A DNA stretch of 64,000 nucleotides, from contig NZ_PGGV01000016.1 in the NCBI RefSeq assembly GCF_002798405.1, forward strand, positions 62,001 through 126,000, written 5' to 3'. Below, piece after piece: positions 31,357 to 39,766 of this stretch. Both the position numbers and the translations under genes were made by a program. This DNA comes from Glycomyces xiaoerkulensis (lineage in GTDB: Bacteria; Actinomycetota; Actinomycetes; Mycobacteriales; Micromonosporaceae). Every line of letters begins with the position of its first letter. The first letter of the stretch is position 1. The notes beneath the pieces were generated by a model, which did no database searches, was not told the DNA's origin, and saw only the letters and a list, made by a program, of their open reading frames with translations.

Positions 31357-31385
31357 GAAGGGGCGGTCATCGAGACCGCCCCTTC
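31357..31385. terminator. Hairpin between convergent genes
   Basis: Perfect 12-bp stem GAAGGGGCGGTC / GACCGCCCCTTC with a 5-nt loop, between the DUF3073 stop and the stop of the opposing membrane protein. Confidence 0.8.
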
Positions 31386-31400
31386 GCTGTCTTCGGGAAT

Positions 31401-32084
31401 CTACTGCTGCGGCGCCTGGGGCCACTGGTTCTGCTGGCCCGGCTGCTGCTGGTAGCCGGTCGGCGGCTGCTGTTGCTGCTGCTGGGCGGCCTGCGCCTGC
31501 GCCTGCTGCTGCTTGGCCGCGGCCTTGGCCTCGGCGGCCTCGGCGCTGGTGGGGACCAGAATCGCGCCGGTCACGAACAGTCCGTAGGCCGCCACCAGGA
31601 GCAGCAGCCCGATCCATGCCGAGGCGTCCGAACCGCTGGAGCCGTCGGGCAGGTCGAGCACCACGAACAGGGTGCGGGCCACCCAGAGCGCGACGACCGC
31701 GAGCGTCAGCGCCTTCCACAGTGGCCGCAGTCGCTCCCCGGCGAACAAAGCGAGCCCGAACAGCACGATCGTGGCCGTCAGCGTCGACTGGATCCCGCCG
31801 AACTCCCGGCCCACGGTGTCGCCGAGGGCGGTGCCGTCGCTGGTGCCGGCGATGAGGCCGGCGAGGATGAGCGCGCCGAGACCGGAGAGCCCGAGGATGG
31901 CCGGCATCGACGGCACGCCGAGCTTCTCGAACAGCGAGGGGCCCTGCGGGGCGTAGGCCGCATACTGCTGCTGGGCCTGGTACTGCGCCTGCGGGGAGGC
32001 GTACTGGGGCGGGTACCCCGGTTGCTGCGGTTGGCCGGAGGTCGGCTGCTGCGGATATCCCGCACCTGATTGCTGTTCACTCAT
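31401..32084 (-). CDS. Multi-pass membrane protein with Gln/Pro-rich termini
   Basis: 227 residues. A ~48-residue Gln/Pro/Tyr-rich N-terminus precedes SLFEKLGVPSMPAI and about four hydrophobic helices (roughly 58-165). The C-terminal ~45 residues are Ala/Gln-rich and then Gln/Pro-rich. No known domain. ATG 32084 is supported by CATGAT 6 nt upstream, which marks a leaderless start; the open frame extends well beyond it over the aldehyde dehydrogenase gene and is a shadow there. Function unknown. Confidence 0.75.
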   Translation of the reverse strand: MSEQQSGAGYPQQPTSGQPQQPGYPPQYASPQAQYQAQQQYAAYAPQGPSLFEKLGVPSMPAILGLSGLGALILAGLIAGTSDGTALGDTVGREFGGIQSTLTATIVLFGLALFAGERLRPLWKALTLAVVALWVARTLFVVLDLPDGSSGSDASAWIGLLLLVAAYGLFVTGAILVPTSAEAAEAKAAAKQQQAQAQAAQQQQQQPPTGYQQQPGQQNQWPQAPQQ

Positions 32085-32090
32085 GGCCCT

Positions 32091-32096
32091 ATCATG
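32091..32096 (-). promoter_or_regulatory. -10 box (CATGAT) for a leaderless start at 32084
   Basis: CATGAT on the minus strand, 6 nt before ATG 32084, with no ribosome-binding site in between. Confidence 0.4.
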
Positions 32097-32171
32097 CACT
32101 GCGATCGCAATAAGGGCGGCAAGTGGGTGCGAAGCGCACGCGGATTCCGGCGAGCGGCTCAACACACCCCG

Positions 32172-32177
32172 TAGGCT
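32172..32177 (+). promoter_or_regulatory. -10 box (TAGGCT) for the leaderless aldehyde dehydrogenase gene
   Basis: TAGGCT, 6 nt before ATG 32184. The same hexamer and spacing occur before the genes starting at 37872 (minus) and 59862 (plus). Confidence 0.55.
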
Positions 32178-32183
32178 GGGGTC

Positions 32184-33629
32184 ATGTCGCAACGTCTTCG
32201 TCCCGTTTCGCCGATCTGGGTGGCCGGCCGTCCCCAGCACGGCGAGGAGGAATTCTTCGTCACCCACCCCTACGACGACGCGCCCGTCGGTGCCACCTCC
32301 TGGGCCACGAACGGTCAGCTCGAAGCCGCGGTGGCGGCCGCGCACTCGGCGGCCGCCGAGTGCGCGGCCCTGCCGGCGCACGTCCGCGCCGGAGCGCTCG
32401 ACCACGTCCGGCGCCGCATCGACGAGGAGTCCGAGACGACCGCCGAACTCATCACCGCCGAATCCGGCAAACCGATCGCGTGGTCGCGCGTCGAGGTGGA
32501 GCGCGCGGTCTCGACCTTCCGCTGGGCCGCCGAGGAGGCCCGCCGATTCGCCGGCGCGGTGCAGCGTCTCGACACCGACCCGTCCGCCGAGGGCCGCATG
32601 GCGCTGGTCCGCCGGTTCCCGCGCGGCCCGGTCCTGGGCATCACCCCGTTCAATTTCCCGCTGAACCTGGTCGCGCACAAGGTCGCACCGGCGATCGCGG
32701 CCGGCTGCCCGGTCGTGGTCAAGCCCGCCCCGGCCACCCCCCTGTCGTCGCTGATGCTGGGCGCGCTGTTCTCCGAGACCGACCTGCCGCCCGCGATGCT
32801 GTCGGTCGTACCGGTGCCGAACGACCGCGCCGGGCAGTTGGTCGACGACCCGCGTCTGCCGGTGGTGTCGTTCACCGGTTCGGCGCCGGTCGGCGCACAG
32901 ATCCTGCGGAGCGTGCCCGACAAGCACGTGACGCTCGAGCTCGGCGGCAACGGCGCCGTACTCGTGACCGCCGATTACCCCCAGCGGGACTGGGCCGCCG
33001 AGCGGATCGCCACGTTCGGCAACTACCAGGCGGGGCAGTCGTGCATCGCCGTCCAGCGCGTCTTCATCGAAGGCCCGGCCTTCGACGACATGGCCCAGCG
33101 CATCGCCGCCCAGGCGGCGAGCCTGCCCACCGGCGACCCGAACGACCCGAAGTGCAAGGTGGGTCCGATGATCAGCGCCGAGGCCGCCGACCGCGTCGAG
33201 GCCTGGATCGGTGAGGCGGTCGCCGAGGGCGCGAAGGTGCTCGGCGGCGGCTCGCCGCGAACGGGCGCGACCCTCGAGCCGACGGTGCTCACCGAGGTAC
33301 GGCCGGACGCGAAAGTCCTGCGCGAAGAGGTCTTCGGGCCGGTACTGGTGCTGCAGCGCGTCGAAAGCTTCGAAGCCGGCCTGGCGGCGATCAACGATTC
33401 GAAGTACGGGCTCCAGGCCGGGGTGTTCACCCGGGACCTGCCGCGGGCGATGCGGGCGCACCGCGAGCTCGAGGTCGGCGGCGTGGTCATCGGGGACGTG
33501 CCCTCGTTCCGTGCCGACCAGATGCCCTACGGCGGCGTCAAGGCCTCGGGCGTCGGCAGGGAGGGCGTCAGGTCCGCAATGGAGGACTACACGACCGAGC
33601 GGGTGCTGATCCTGCCGGACACCCTATGA
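32184..33629 (+). CDS. NAD(P)-dependent aldehyde dehydrogenase
   Basis: 481 residues with the whole ALDH fold. The general-base Glu is in VTLELGGNGAV, the nucleophilic Cys in NYQAGQSCIAVQR, the cofactor-binding FTGSAPVG segment is present, and the late motif EEVFGPVLVLQRV is intact. It oxidises an aldehyde to the acid in the cytoplasm; the substrate cannot be told from sequence and neighbours do not form a pathway. The start is set by the TAGGCT box. Confidence 0.92.
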   Translation: MSQRLRPVSPIWVAGRPQHGEEEFFVTHPYDDAPVGATSWATNGQLEAAVAAAHSAAAECAALPAHVRAGALDHVRRRIDEESETTAELITAESGKPIAWSRVEVERAVSTFRWAAEEARRFAGAVQRLDTDPSAEGRMALVRRFPRGPVLGITPFNFPLNLVAHKVAPAIAAGCPVVVKPAPATPLSSLMLGALFSETDLPPAMLSVVPVPNDRAGQLVDDPRLPVVSFTGSAPVGAQILRSVPDKHVTLELGGNGAVLVTADYPQRDWAAERIATFGNYQAGQSCIAVQRVFIEGPAFDDMAQRIAAQAASLPTGDPNDPKCKVGPMISAEAADRVEAWIGEAVAEGAKVLGGGSPRTGATLEPTVLTEVRPDAKVLREEVFGPVLVLQRVESFEAGLAAINDSKYGLQAGVFTRDLPRAMRAHRELEVGGVVIGDVPSFRADQMPYGGVKASGVGREGVRSAMEDYTTERVLILPDTL

Positions 33630-33716
33630 TGCCTGCGCCGCCGCATCCCCCGGTGGAGGTCGCAGGACTTCGCCCACCGATATCGCCGGATCGCCGTAGC
33701 CGCCGCGTTCGGCTCA

Positions 33717-33722
33717 TATGGT
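33717..33722 (+). promoter_or_regulatory. -10 box (TATGGT) for a leaderless start at 33729
   Basis: TATGGT ends 6 nt before ATG 33729. The upstream in-frame ATG at 33723 directly abuts the box, so the second ATG is preferred. Confidence 0.5.
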
Positions 33723-33728
33723 ATGGAA

Positions 33729-34559
33729 ATGACCTATCCTCCGAACCACGGCGGCTCGACCGGTGGCGGCCAGGGATCCGCCGAGTCGGGCGGACCGGCG
33801 CAACCACCGGAGGACCCGCCGCGCCGGGGCCGGCTCATCGGCGCCATCGTCCTCGGCCTCGCGCTGCTGGCGTTCGGCGCGGTCCTCCTGGTCACACTGC
33901 TGACGGGCGAGGACGAGGAAGATCCGATCGCCGATCCGACCACGGACACCGAGTCGCCCGCCGAGGAAACCGAGACGCCGACCGAAGAGCCCACCACCGA
34001 AGCGGACGACCGGTTCGCCGGCCGGTGCCTGCCGTACGAGCCGCAGGTGGACGACCGGCAGGTCGAGGTCCTGGCCTCCTGTGAGGACGACGAGGCGTTC
34101 TGGGAGATCACCGACTGGTCCGAGGACGTCGACACCAGCGTCGACGACGAGGGCGGCCTGGCCGACAACCAGCCGGCCTACGACCTGTGCGGGGAGAGCT
34201 CGGGAGTCTTCGAACTCGGAGAGCCGTGGCAGGACTGGTACTACGTCTACGATTCCGCGACCGGCGGGATCGACTACCTGTACTGCATCGAGGCGCTCGA
34301 AACGGCCGACGAGGACGGCCGCATCCCGGTGGTGCCCGACGAGGGCGACTGCTTCGACGACTCGAACGAGTGGTGGTCCGTGCCGTGCGACTCGGATCTG
34401 GCGCTGTACGAGGTGGTCGGCACCGTCGAGTACGACGAACCGCGGGAGCTGTCCGACGACGAGGCCGCCGAGGAGGCCACCTGCGGCGGCGATCTCTACT
34501 GGCAGGTCACCGACGTCGAGGGCCGCACCAGCGCGATCCTGTGCGGCAACGAGGTATAG
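33729..34559 (+). CDS. Single-pass membrane protein with acidic Cys-containing extracellular domain
   Basis: 276 residues. A Pro/Gly-rich cytoplasmic start (MTYPPNHGG) leads to one helix (about 36-58) and an acidic Thr/Glu linker. The extracellular part has Cys residues at similar spacings in its two halves (RCLPYEP, ASCEDDE, YDLCGES, YLYCIEA, then GDCFDDS, VPCDSD, ATCGGD, ILCGNE), with Trp nearby (FWEITDW, YWQVTDV). This suggests an internal duplication stabilised by disulfides. Opening residues resemble those of the protein at 3542. Function unknown. Confidence 0.75.
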   Translation: MTYPPNHGGSTGGGQGSAESGGPAQPPEDPPRRGRLIGAIVLGLALLAFGAVLLVTLLTGEDEEDPIADPTTDTESPAEETETPTEEPTTEADDRFAGRCLPYEPQVDDRQVEVLASCEDDEAFWEITDWSEDVDTSVDDEGGLADNQPAYDLCGESSGVFELGEPWQDWYYVYDSATGGIDYLYCIEALETADEDGRIPVVPDEGDCFDDSNEWWSVPCDSDLALYEVVGTVEYDEPRELSDDEAAEEATCGGDLYWQVTDVEGRTSAILCGNEV

Positions 34560-34582
34560 GAGGCGTCCGGTGACGCCCCCGG

Positions 34583-35437
34583 TCAGGCGTGCTCGGGCGG
34601 CAGCAGCTCGTCGTTGGGGTAGCCGCCGAGCAGATCGTCGGAGGCGGTGAGCGCGAACACCTCGCCGATGGGCACGGTCGCGATGTCGACCTCGGCGGCC
34701 ACGTCCCCGTCCTCGGCCAGTTCCATCAGCATGCCGCGGACGACCTGCGGCGGCAGGTCCGCGTGGTCGGCCAGGGCTTCCAGGCTGACCGACACCGTGA
34801 CCGATTCGGCGCCGCCGGGCAGCGAGAAGCGGCCCTCCTCGTCGAATTCGTATTCGACGCCGCCGACGCGGCGGATGGCGATCGCGGTGAGTTCTTCGAG
34901 GTCGCCGCGCTGGTCGGCGGCCTCCTCGATGGCTTCGAGCTTGCCGAATGCGAGCACGTCGAACGGGTTGGTGTAGAGCTGCGGCGCCACGTACAGCTTC
35001 CCGTGGCGCTGCTCGCTGCGGTACAGACCGAGGGCCAGCAGGAATTCCAGCAGGTCGCGGACGGTGTGCGGGACGGGCAGGCCGCTGCGCTCGCAGTGGG
35101 CGGTGAAGGTGGCGATGCGGTCGCTGCGTTCGCCTGTGGCGCGGTCGTACTCTTCGCGGGCCTCCTTCTCGACCACTTCGGGAGAGGCGCCGTAGTTGTG
35201 CTCGCGGGCCTCGGCTATCCAGTCGTCGACGTCGCCGGGGTCGCACCAGACGGGCTCGTTCCAGATGTCTTCGTCGGGGAAGGCGTCGGACCACCAGGTC
35301 GCCGGGAAGGGACTGAGGGACGGGACGGTCCGGAAGAGCTCGATGCTGCAGGGCATGATCCTGATCCAGGCCGGATGCATCGGTGCTTGGACAGGGCCGG
35401 TCTCTTCTCCGCCGAAGGGCCGTTCGAAAGCTTCCAC
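34583..35437 (-). CDS. Hypothetical protein of unknown function
   Basis: 284-residue soluble, acidic protein. The N-terminal half has WWSDAFPDEDIWNEPVWCDPGDVDDW. The C-terminal half has helical segments that read like winged-helix or regulator-type folds (ESVTVSVSLEALADHADLPPQVVRGMLMELAEDGDV), but no defined motif. GTG 35437 is supported by TACCGT 6 nt upstream; ATG 35380 is an alternative. Tail-to-tail with the membrane protein at 33729. Confidence 0.7.
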   Translation of the reverse strand: MEAFERPFGGEETGPVQAPMHPAWIRIMPCSIELFRTVPSLSPFPATWWSDAFPDEDIWNEPVWCDPGDVDDWIAEAREHNYGASPEVVEKEAREEYDRATGERSDRIATFTAHCERSGLPVPHTVRDLLEFLLALGLYRSEQRHGKLYVAPQLYTNPFDVLAFGKLEAIEEAADQRGDLEELTAIAIRRVGGVEYEFDEEGRFSLPGGAESVTVSVSLEALADHADLPPQVVRGMLMELAEDGDVAAEVDIATVPIGEVFALTASDDLLGGYPNDELLPPEHA

Positions 35438-35443
35438 TCGTCG

Positions 35444-35449
35444 ACGGTA
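35444..35449 (-). promoter_or_regulatory. -10 box (TACCGT) for a leaderless start at 35437
   Basis: TACCGT on the minus strand, 6 nt before GTG 35437. The remaining 268 bp up to 35717 show no gene. Confidence 0.4.
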
Positions 35450-35717
35450 GCAGCGGGGGCGGACGACCCCAGGTCGCGGCTGTCGGCGTCGGTTACGCCC
35501 TGAGCGGAACCGGGGCGGGGCGGGCCGTCTCGGCGAATTGTTGTCGGTGTTGCTCAGTGCCCGTTGAGTGCCCTTTTACGCCGAGGCGGCCCGCGGCGCG
35601 TGCGGTGCCCCCGACCGGCGGGGCCGGACCCCGTTCGCCGGGTGACGCACCTCTCGCGTCGTTGCCGACGTTACTCCGATCGGTACCACCGAATATCGTA
35701 CGAAAGGTTACTGTTGA

Positions 35718-35918
35718 CTAGCCTTTCGGATGAATACCGGAAAGGTCCGGTTCGAAGGCGGCGAGGTCGCCCGCGGCGGATTCGGCGGTCAGGTATTCGA
35801 GGGTCCTGACCTTCTGGGCGAGTAGCTGGCCCACCTCCACGATCTGGTCGGCGGGATTGAGGACGAGCCAGTGCTCGTATTCGGCGTATCGTTCGGCGAC
35901 CTGCGCTTCGGCGGTCAA
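35718..35918 (-). CDS. Small soluble protein (66 aa) with TTG start
   Basis: The frame from TTG 35918 reads MTAEAQVAERYAEYEHWLVLNP..., continuing with QIVEVGQLLAQKVRTLEYLTAES. It is largely helical, acidic and coding-like, ending at 35718. A strong GAGGAGG site lies 4 nt before TTG, which is why this start is chosen. The frame extends upstream only as Arg/Pro-rich shadow sequence. No family recognised. It lies 166 bp downstream of the NHL/thioredoxin gene on the same strand. Confidence 0.6.
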   Translation of the reverse strand: MTAEAQVAERYAEYEHWLVLNPADQIVEVGQLLAQKVRTLEYLTAESAAGDLAAFEPDLSGIHPKG

Positions 35919-36084
35919 TGTTCCTCCTCGTCTCGGCGCCGCTCGCGGCGCCGTCGATGCGCTCGGCGTGTGCGGCGTGGGTCTGGCCCAAGCTAATCGG
36001 GACCGGACCCGGTGCGGCCGGCCGACACGCCGTTCGACGGTGAAATGTACTGGAAAGCACGCGGAACCGGCCGCGGCAGGTCGT

Positions 36085-37872
36085 TCAGGTTCGCAGTGCC
36101 AGGCGCAGCGTGTCCGTGCCGTCCTCGGCGATCTCGATCGGCACACCCCAGTCCTGGCGGGTCAGGTGGCAGGCCGGGTGTTCGGCTTCGGCGTCGCAGG
36201 TGGCCGCCTGTGCGACCACTTGGAGCACCCCGTGGTCGACGCCGGAGGCGAGGGCGAGCTCCCGGGTGAACTCCCCGCTCGAGCCGGAACCGGTCTCGAG
36301 CAGTTGCGGCGGGTCCGCCGAGACTTTCAGTGACAGAGGTGAACCGAAGGAGTAGTCGAGCTTCTGCCCGGTGGCCGGCTCGAACAGGACCTCCAAGCGC
36401 AGCGGGCCGGGGGCGACGGCGGTGCGCTTGCGGGTCACGCGGTGGCGGCGGCCTTCGACGGCGGCCTCGGCGATCTCGGGGACGGTCAGGCGGTGCGCGG
36501 CCGATTCGACGACCACCGTGCGTCCGCCCGCGACGATCGCGTCGCTGGGTTCGGCCAGGCCGGTCGCGAGCGTGGCGAGTTCTCCGGTGTCCGGGTCGAA
36601 CCGGCGCAGCGCGCCGTTGTAGGTGTCGGCCACGGCGATGCGCCCGTCGGGCAGGACGCCGAGTCCGAGCGGGTGCTGCATGAGCGCGCGGTCGGGTAGG
36701 CCGTCGACGTGCCCGAAGTCGAACAGGCCCCGGCCGACGGCGGTGTGCATGTGGCCGTTCTCGACGTAGCGCAGCGCCGAGGTCTCGGCGTCGACCAGCC
36801 AGAGCCGGTCGCCGTCGGCGGCGAGCCCGGACGGCTGGGCCATCCACGCCTCGGCCGGCGGCCCGTCCCGGAGGCTCTCGACGGTGGTGCCGGCCCATAC
36901 GCCCGCGGTGCGGGCGACCGGGTCGAAGTACCACAACTGGTGGATGCCGGCCATCGCCACGATCACCTTGCCGTCGAACCAGGCGACGTCCCAGGGCGAG
37001 GACAGGTCGACCTCGAGCGCGGCGCCGGACCGGCCGTCCATGCGCCACTGGTCGCCGGTCCCGGCGACGGTGGCGACGGAGCCGTCGGCTAGTCGGACCC
37101 CGCGCAGCAGATGGTTCACGGTGTCGGCTACGACCAGGTCGTAGCCGACCCGCTCGGCGACCGGGCCGGGCAGTAGCGCCAGCCCTTGCGGCTCGTTGAA
37201 CTCGGGCTCGGGGCCGTCGGCCCGGCCGCGCGCACCGGTGCCGATGACGGCCCGGACCGTCTCCAGGTCGGGCGCGAGCCGGACCAGGCGGTGGTGCGCC
37301 GAGTCGGACGCCAGCAGGTCGCCGCCCGGCAGCTCGACGGCCTTGCCCGGGAAGCGCAGGGTGGTCTCCGCCGGCGGCGGGGCCACGTACGGCGAGCCGA
37401 CCGGGTCGAGCGTCCCGGCGGCCGTGTGCTCGGCGACGAGGTCGCCGATGATCGCGTCCAGGGCCTCGAAATGACCCTCGCCGGCCATCGTGGACACGAC
37501 ATAGCCGGCGGGATCGATCACCACCAGTGTCGGCCAGGCGCGCGCGGCGTAGGCGTCCCATGTGGTCAGCTCTGGGTCGTCGAGGACGGGGTGGGCGACG
37601 CCGTAGCGCTCCACGGCCGCGGCCAGGGCGTCGGGGTCGCGCTCGTGGTCGAACTTCGGGGAGTGGACGCCGACGACGACCAGCGCGTCACCGTACTTCT
37701 CCTCCAGCGGCCGCAGCTCGTCGAGGACGTGCAGGCAGTTGACACAGCAGAACGTCCAGAAGTCGAGGACCGCGACCTTCCCCCGGAGGCGCTCGAGGTC
37801 GAGCCGACGACCGCCGGTGTTGAGCCAACCGCGGCCGACGAGTTCGGCCGCACGAACACGGGACTGATTCAC
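36085..37872 (-). CDS. NHL-repeat protein with N-terminal thioredoxin domain
   Basis: 595 residues without signal peptide. Residues 1-150 form a thioredoxin/TlpA-like fold with FWTFCCVNCLHVLDEL, where the redox site is C-C-x-x-C, and the cis-Pro segment ARAWPTLVVID. The rest is an NHL six-bladed propeller: repeated PxGLAxxxDxxLxVADxxxxRxRR-like strands, e.g. NEPQGLALLPG and QHPLGLGVLPDGRIAVADTYNG. A C-terminal beta domain follows. Family members (NHLRC2-like) are known in animals and bacteria but their reaction is unknown. GTG 37872 is fixed by the TAGGCT box. Confidence 0.88.
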   Translation of the reverse strand: MNQSRVRAAELVGRGWLNTGGRRLDLERLRGKVAVLDFWTFCCVNCLHVLDELRPLEEKYGDALVVVGVHSPKFDHERDPDALAAAVERYGVAHPVLDDPELTTWDAYAARAWPTLVVIDPAGYVVSTMAGEGHFEALDAIIGDLVAEHTAAGTLDPVGSPYVAPPPAETTLRFPGKAVELPGGDLLASDSAHHRLVRLAPDLETVRAVIGTGARGRADGPEPEFNEPQGLALLPGPVAERVGYDLVVADTVNHLLRGVRLADGSVATVAGTGDQWRMDGRSGAALEVDLSSPWDVAWFDGKVIVAMAGIHQLWYFDPVARTAGVWAGTTVESLRDGPPAEAWMAQPSGLAADGDRLWLVDAETSALRYVENGHMHTAVGRGLFDFGHVDGLPDRALMQHPLGLGVLPDGRIAVADTYNGALRRFDPDTGELATLATGLAEPSDAIVAGGRTVVVESAAHRLTVPEIAEAAVEGRRHRVTRKRTAVAPGPLRLEVLFEPATGQKLDYSFGSPLSLKVSADPPQLLETGSGSSGEFTRELALASGVDHGVLQVVAQAATCDAEAEHPACHLTRQDWGVPIEIAEDGTDTLRLALRT

Positions 37873-37878
37873 CCGACG

Positions 37879-37884
37879 AGCCTA
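37879..37884 (-). promoter_or_regulatory. -10 box (TAGGCT) for the leaderless NHL/thioredoxin gene
   Basis: TAGGCT on the minus strand, 6 nt before GTG 37872, inside the 28-bp gap after the upstream gene. Confidence 0.55.
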
Positions 37885-37900
37885 GCGCGCACCGCCGAAG

Positions 37901-39382
37901 CTAGTCCTCGTCCTCGGTGCCCTCGTCCTCGGTCGGACCGTCCTCGCCTTCGCCTTCGGCGCCTTCATCGTCGCCGCCCGATTCCTCTTCCTCGCCGAGC
38001 AGCGTCAGGCAGTAGATCGCCTCGGGGTCGGACATGTCGCCCACGGTGAGGGTCTCCCGGCCAGCGTCGGCGCACTCCTGGCCGTCGTCGACCTCGGAGC
38101 TGATCTTGTAGTCCTCGCCCTCGACCGCCTCTTCGCACTCGATCGCCTCGGCGGTGTCGTCGCCGGTGTGGCGCACGCAGCCGCCGGTCTCGAACGACGG
38201 CGGTTGCAGCAGGAAGTAGGCGGCTCCGGCCGCGCCGCCGATCACGACCACGGCGACGACAACGATCAGCGGGACCAGCCACTTGCGGCTCTTCTTGGGC
38301 GGCGGCTGCTGCGGCGGGTACTGGCCGCCGGGCATCCCGGGCGGCGGCATCTGCCCCGGCGGCACCGAACCGGGGGGCATCTGCCCCGGCTGGGAACCGG
38401 GCGGGACGCTGCCGGGCGGCATCTGACCCGGCTGCATCTGCTGCTGGTTCGGGTCGTAGCCGGGCTGGGCCGGTTGCGGCGGCTCGCTCTGCGGCGACTG
38501 CGCGCCGATGATGAGCCGCTGCGTGTCCTCCGAAGCAGGCGGGCCCTGCGGGGGCTGCTGCTGCGGCTGGGGCGGCCCGGCCTGGTACATCGACTGCGGC
38601 TGCTGTGGTTGCTGCGGCTGCGGCGGCGGCTGATTCGACGGCGGCAGTCCGGCGTCGGCCGGCGGCATCACGCCGCCGAGCGGGTTCGGCGGCGGCGACG
38701 GCCACGTCGACTCGGAGGGCTGCTGCGGCTGCTGCTGTTGCTGCGGGCCGGGAGCCTGCTGCTGGCCCTCCTCGCCGAACGGTGCAGGCGGATTGAACCC
38801 GACGCCCTGGGGCGGGAGGACCTCGGTGCGCTCCTCTTCGACGCTCGGCTCCGGCGACTCGGACTGCGAGGAACCGGCCGGCCGCAGCACGGTGGTGCCC
38901 TCGTCGTCGGCGTCGGACGGGGTCATGCCGCCCGACTCGGCCGGCGGGGACGGCGCGGCGGGTGGTTCGGCCGGAGCGGCCGGGGACTCCGCCGGAGCGG
39001 GAGGCTCGGCCGACGCCTCGGCCTCAGCGGGCGCGGGCGGCGTCTGCGCGGGAGCTTCGTCGGCGGCCGGAGGAGGCGGGACATCGGCCTGCTCCGGAGC
39101 GGGCATGGCCTGAGTCGCCCCCTCATCGACCGGTTCCGGCGCGGCGGGAGGCTCCGGCTCGGCCGGCGCCTCGGAAGCGGGCGCCTCGGCGGACTCCGGC
39201 GCATCGTCCCGCGGTTCGGGCGCACTCGCCGCCTCGGGCTGGGGCGCGGCCTCGGACTCGGCGGACGCAGGCTCAGGAGCGCTGGCCTGGGTCGCGCCTT
39301 CCTCGGGGGAGGCGCTTTTCTCGGGGGCCCCGTCTTCCGGGGTCTCGCCCTGCTCTGATGCGTTGCCTTGCTCGGAGGTCAC
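37901..39382 (-). CDS. Long disordered Pro/Gln/Ala-rich membrane protein with repeated acidic Thr motifs
   Basis: 493 residues. The cytoplasmic part (1-365) is low complexity: Ala/Pro/Glu-rich to about 200, then Pro/Gln-rich with PGQMPPGSVPPG repeats near 318-345. Five short motifs place Thr in acidic context: EEGATQA (Thr31), DEGATQA (Thr90), DDEGTTVLR (Thr163/164), EEERTEVLP (Thr186) and SEDTQRLI (Thr287). These resemble Ser/Thr-kinase/FHA docking sites. One helix (about 368-392) follows KKSRK, then a ~100-residue extracellular domain with four Cys and a very acidic tail. GAGGAGC precedes GTG 39382. Function unknown. Confidence 0.8.
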   Translation of the reverse strand: MTSEQGNASEQGETPEDGAPEKSASPEEGATQASAPEPASAESEAAPQPEAASAPEPRDDAPESAEAPASEAPAEPEPPAAPEPVDEGATQAMPAPEQADVPPPPAADEAPAQTPPAPAEAEASAEPPAPAESPAAPAEPPAAPSPPAESGGMTPSDADDEGTTVLRPAGSSQSESPEPSVEEERTEVLPPQGVGFNPPAPFGEEGQQQAPGPQQQQQPQQPSESTWPSPPPNPLGGVMPPADAGLPPSNQPPPQPQQPQQPQSMYQAGPPQPQQQPPQGPPASEDTQRLIIGAQSPQSEPPQPAQPGYDPNQQQMQPGQMPPGSVPPGSQPGQMPPGSVPPGQMPPPGMPGGQYPPQQPPPKKSRKWLVPLIVVVAVVVIGGAAGAAYFLLQPPSFETGGCVRHTGDDTAEAIECEEAVEGEDYKISSEVDDGQECADAGRETLTVGDMSDPEAIYCLTLLGEEEESGGDDEGAEGEGEDGPTEDEGTEDED

Positions 39383-39536
39383 GGTTGCTCCTCATCGGTG
39401 CTTTCGGTCCGGGGTCCAGGGAACGCCGGACGAAGCACACGGTACAGCAGCAGGACACGCTCTCACTCGACAGGGTGAAGCCGTGGTAGCGGGCAGAACG
39501 TTCGAACGGCGATGAACCGGCGGAGGCGATGTTAAA

Positions 39537-39586
39537 GGCCGGGCGCCGGTCGTAGCCCACCCCTCATGGCTACGCGGCGCCCGGCC
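39537..39586 (-). terminator. Two-tier hairpin terminator, probably of the bkd operon
   Basis: An outer perfect 11-bp stem GGCCGGGCGCC / GGCGCCCGGCC encloses an inner 7-bp stem CGTAGCC / GGCTACG and a 10-nt loop. On the minus strand it is followed by TTTAAC, giving a short U-rich end. Confidence 0.65.
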
Positions 39587-39734
39587 GGTGTGAGAACCCC
39601 CTGGAGAGGGTCTCGGCGGTGCGGGGACTCGGCGCTGTCGCCCGCACCATTGGGAGGAGATAGGTTCCGGGCCTCGGATCGAGGCGGTCGTCGCGGCCGA
39701 TGCTCGACTCCCAGTCATCGCCCGGCGACGTAAC

Positions 39735-39766
39735 GAAACTTCGAAGTAATGTTACTTCGCAGTTTC
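39735..39766. promoter_or_regulatory. 32-bp near-perfect palindrome, candidate operator
   Basis: 15-bp arms GAAACTTCGAAGTAA / TTACTTCGCAGTTTC with one mismatch and a 2-nt centre, AT-rich against its surroundings. On the minus strand TTGCAA and TAACAT-like boxes overlap it. It lies between bkdC and the next gene; its regulator is unknown. Confidence 0.5.

Noticed and set aside
39497-39510. GAACGTTCGAAC as a LexA/SOS box
   Set aside because: The half-sites lack the 4-nt spacer of GAAC-N4-GTTC and there is no adjacent repair gene.
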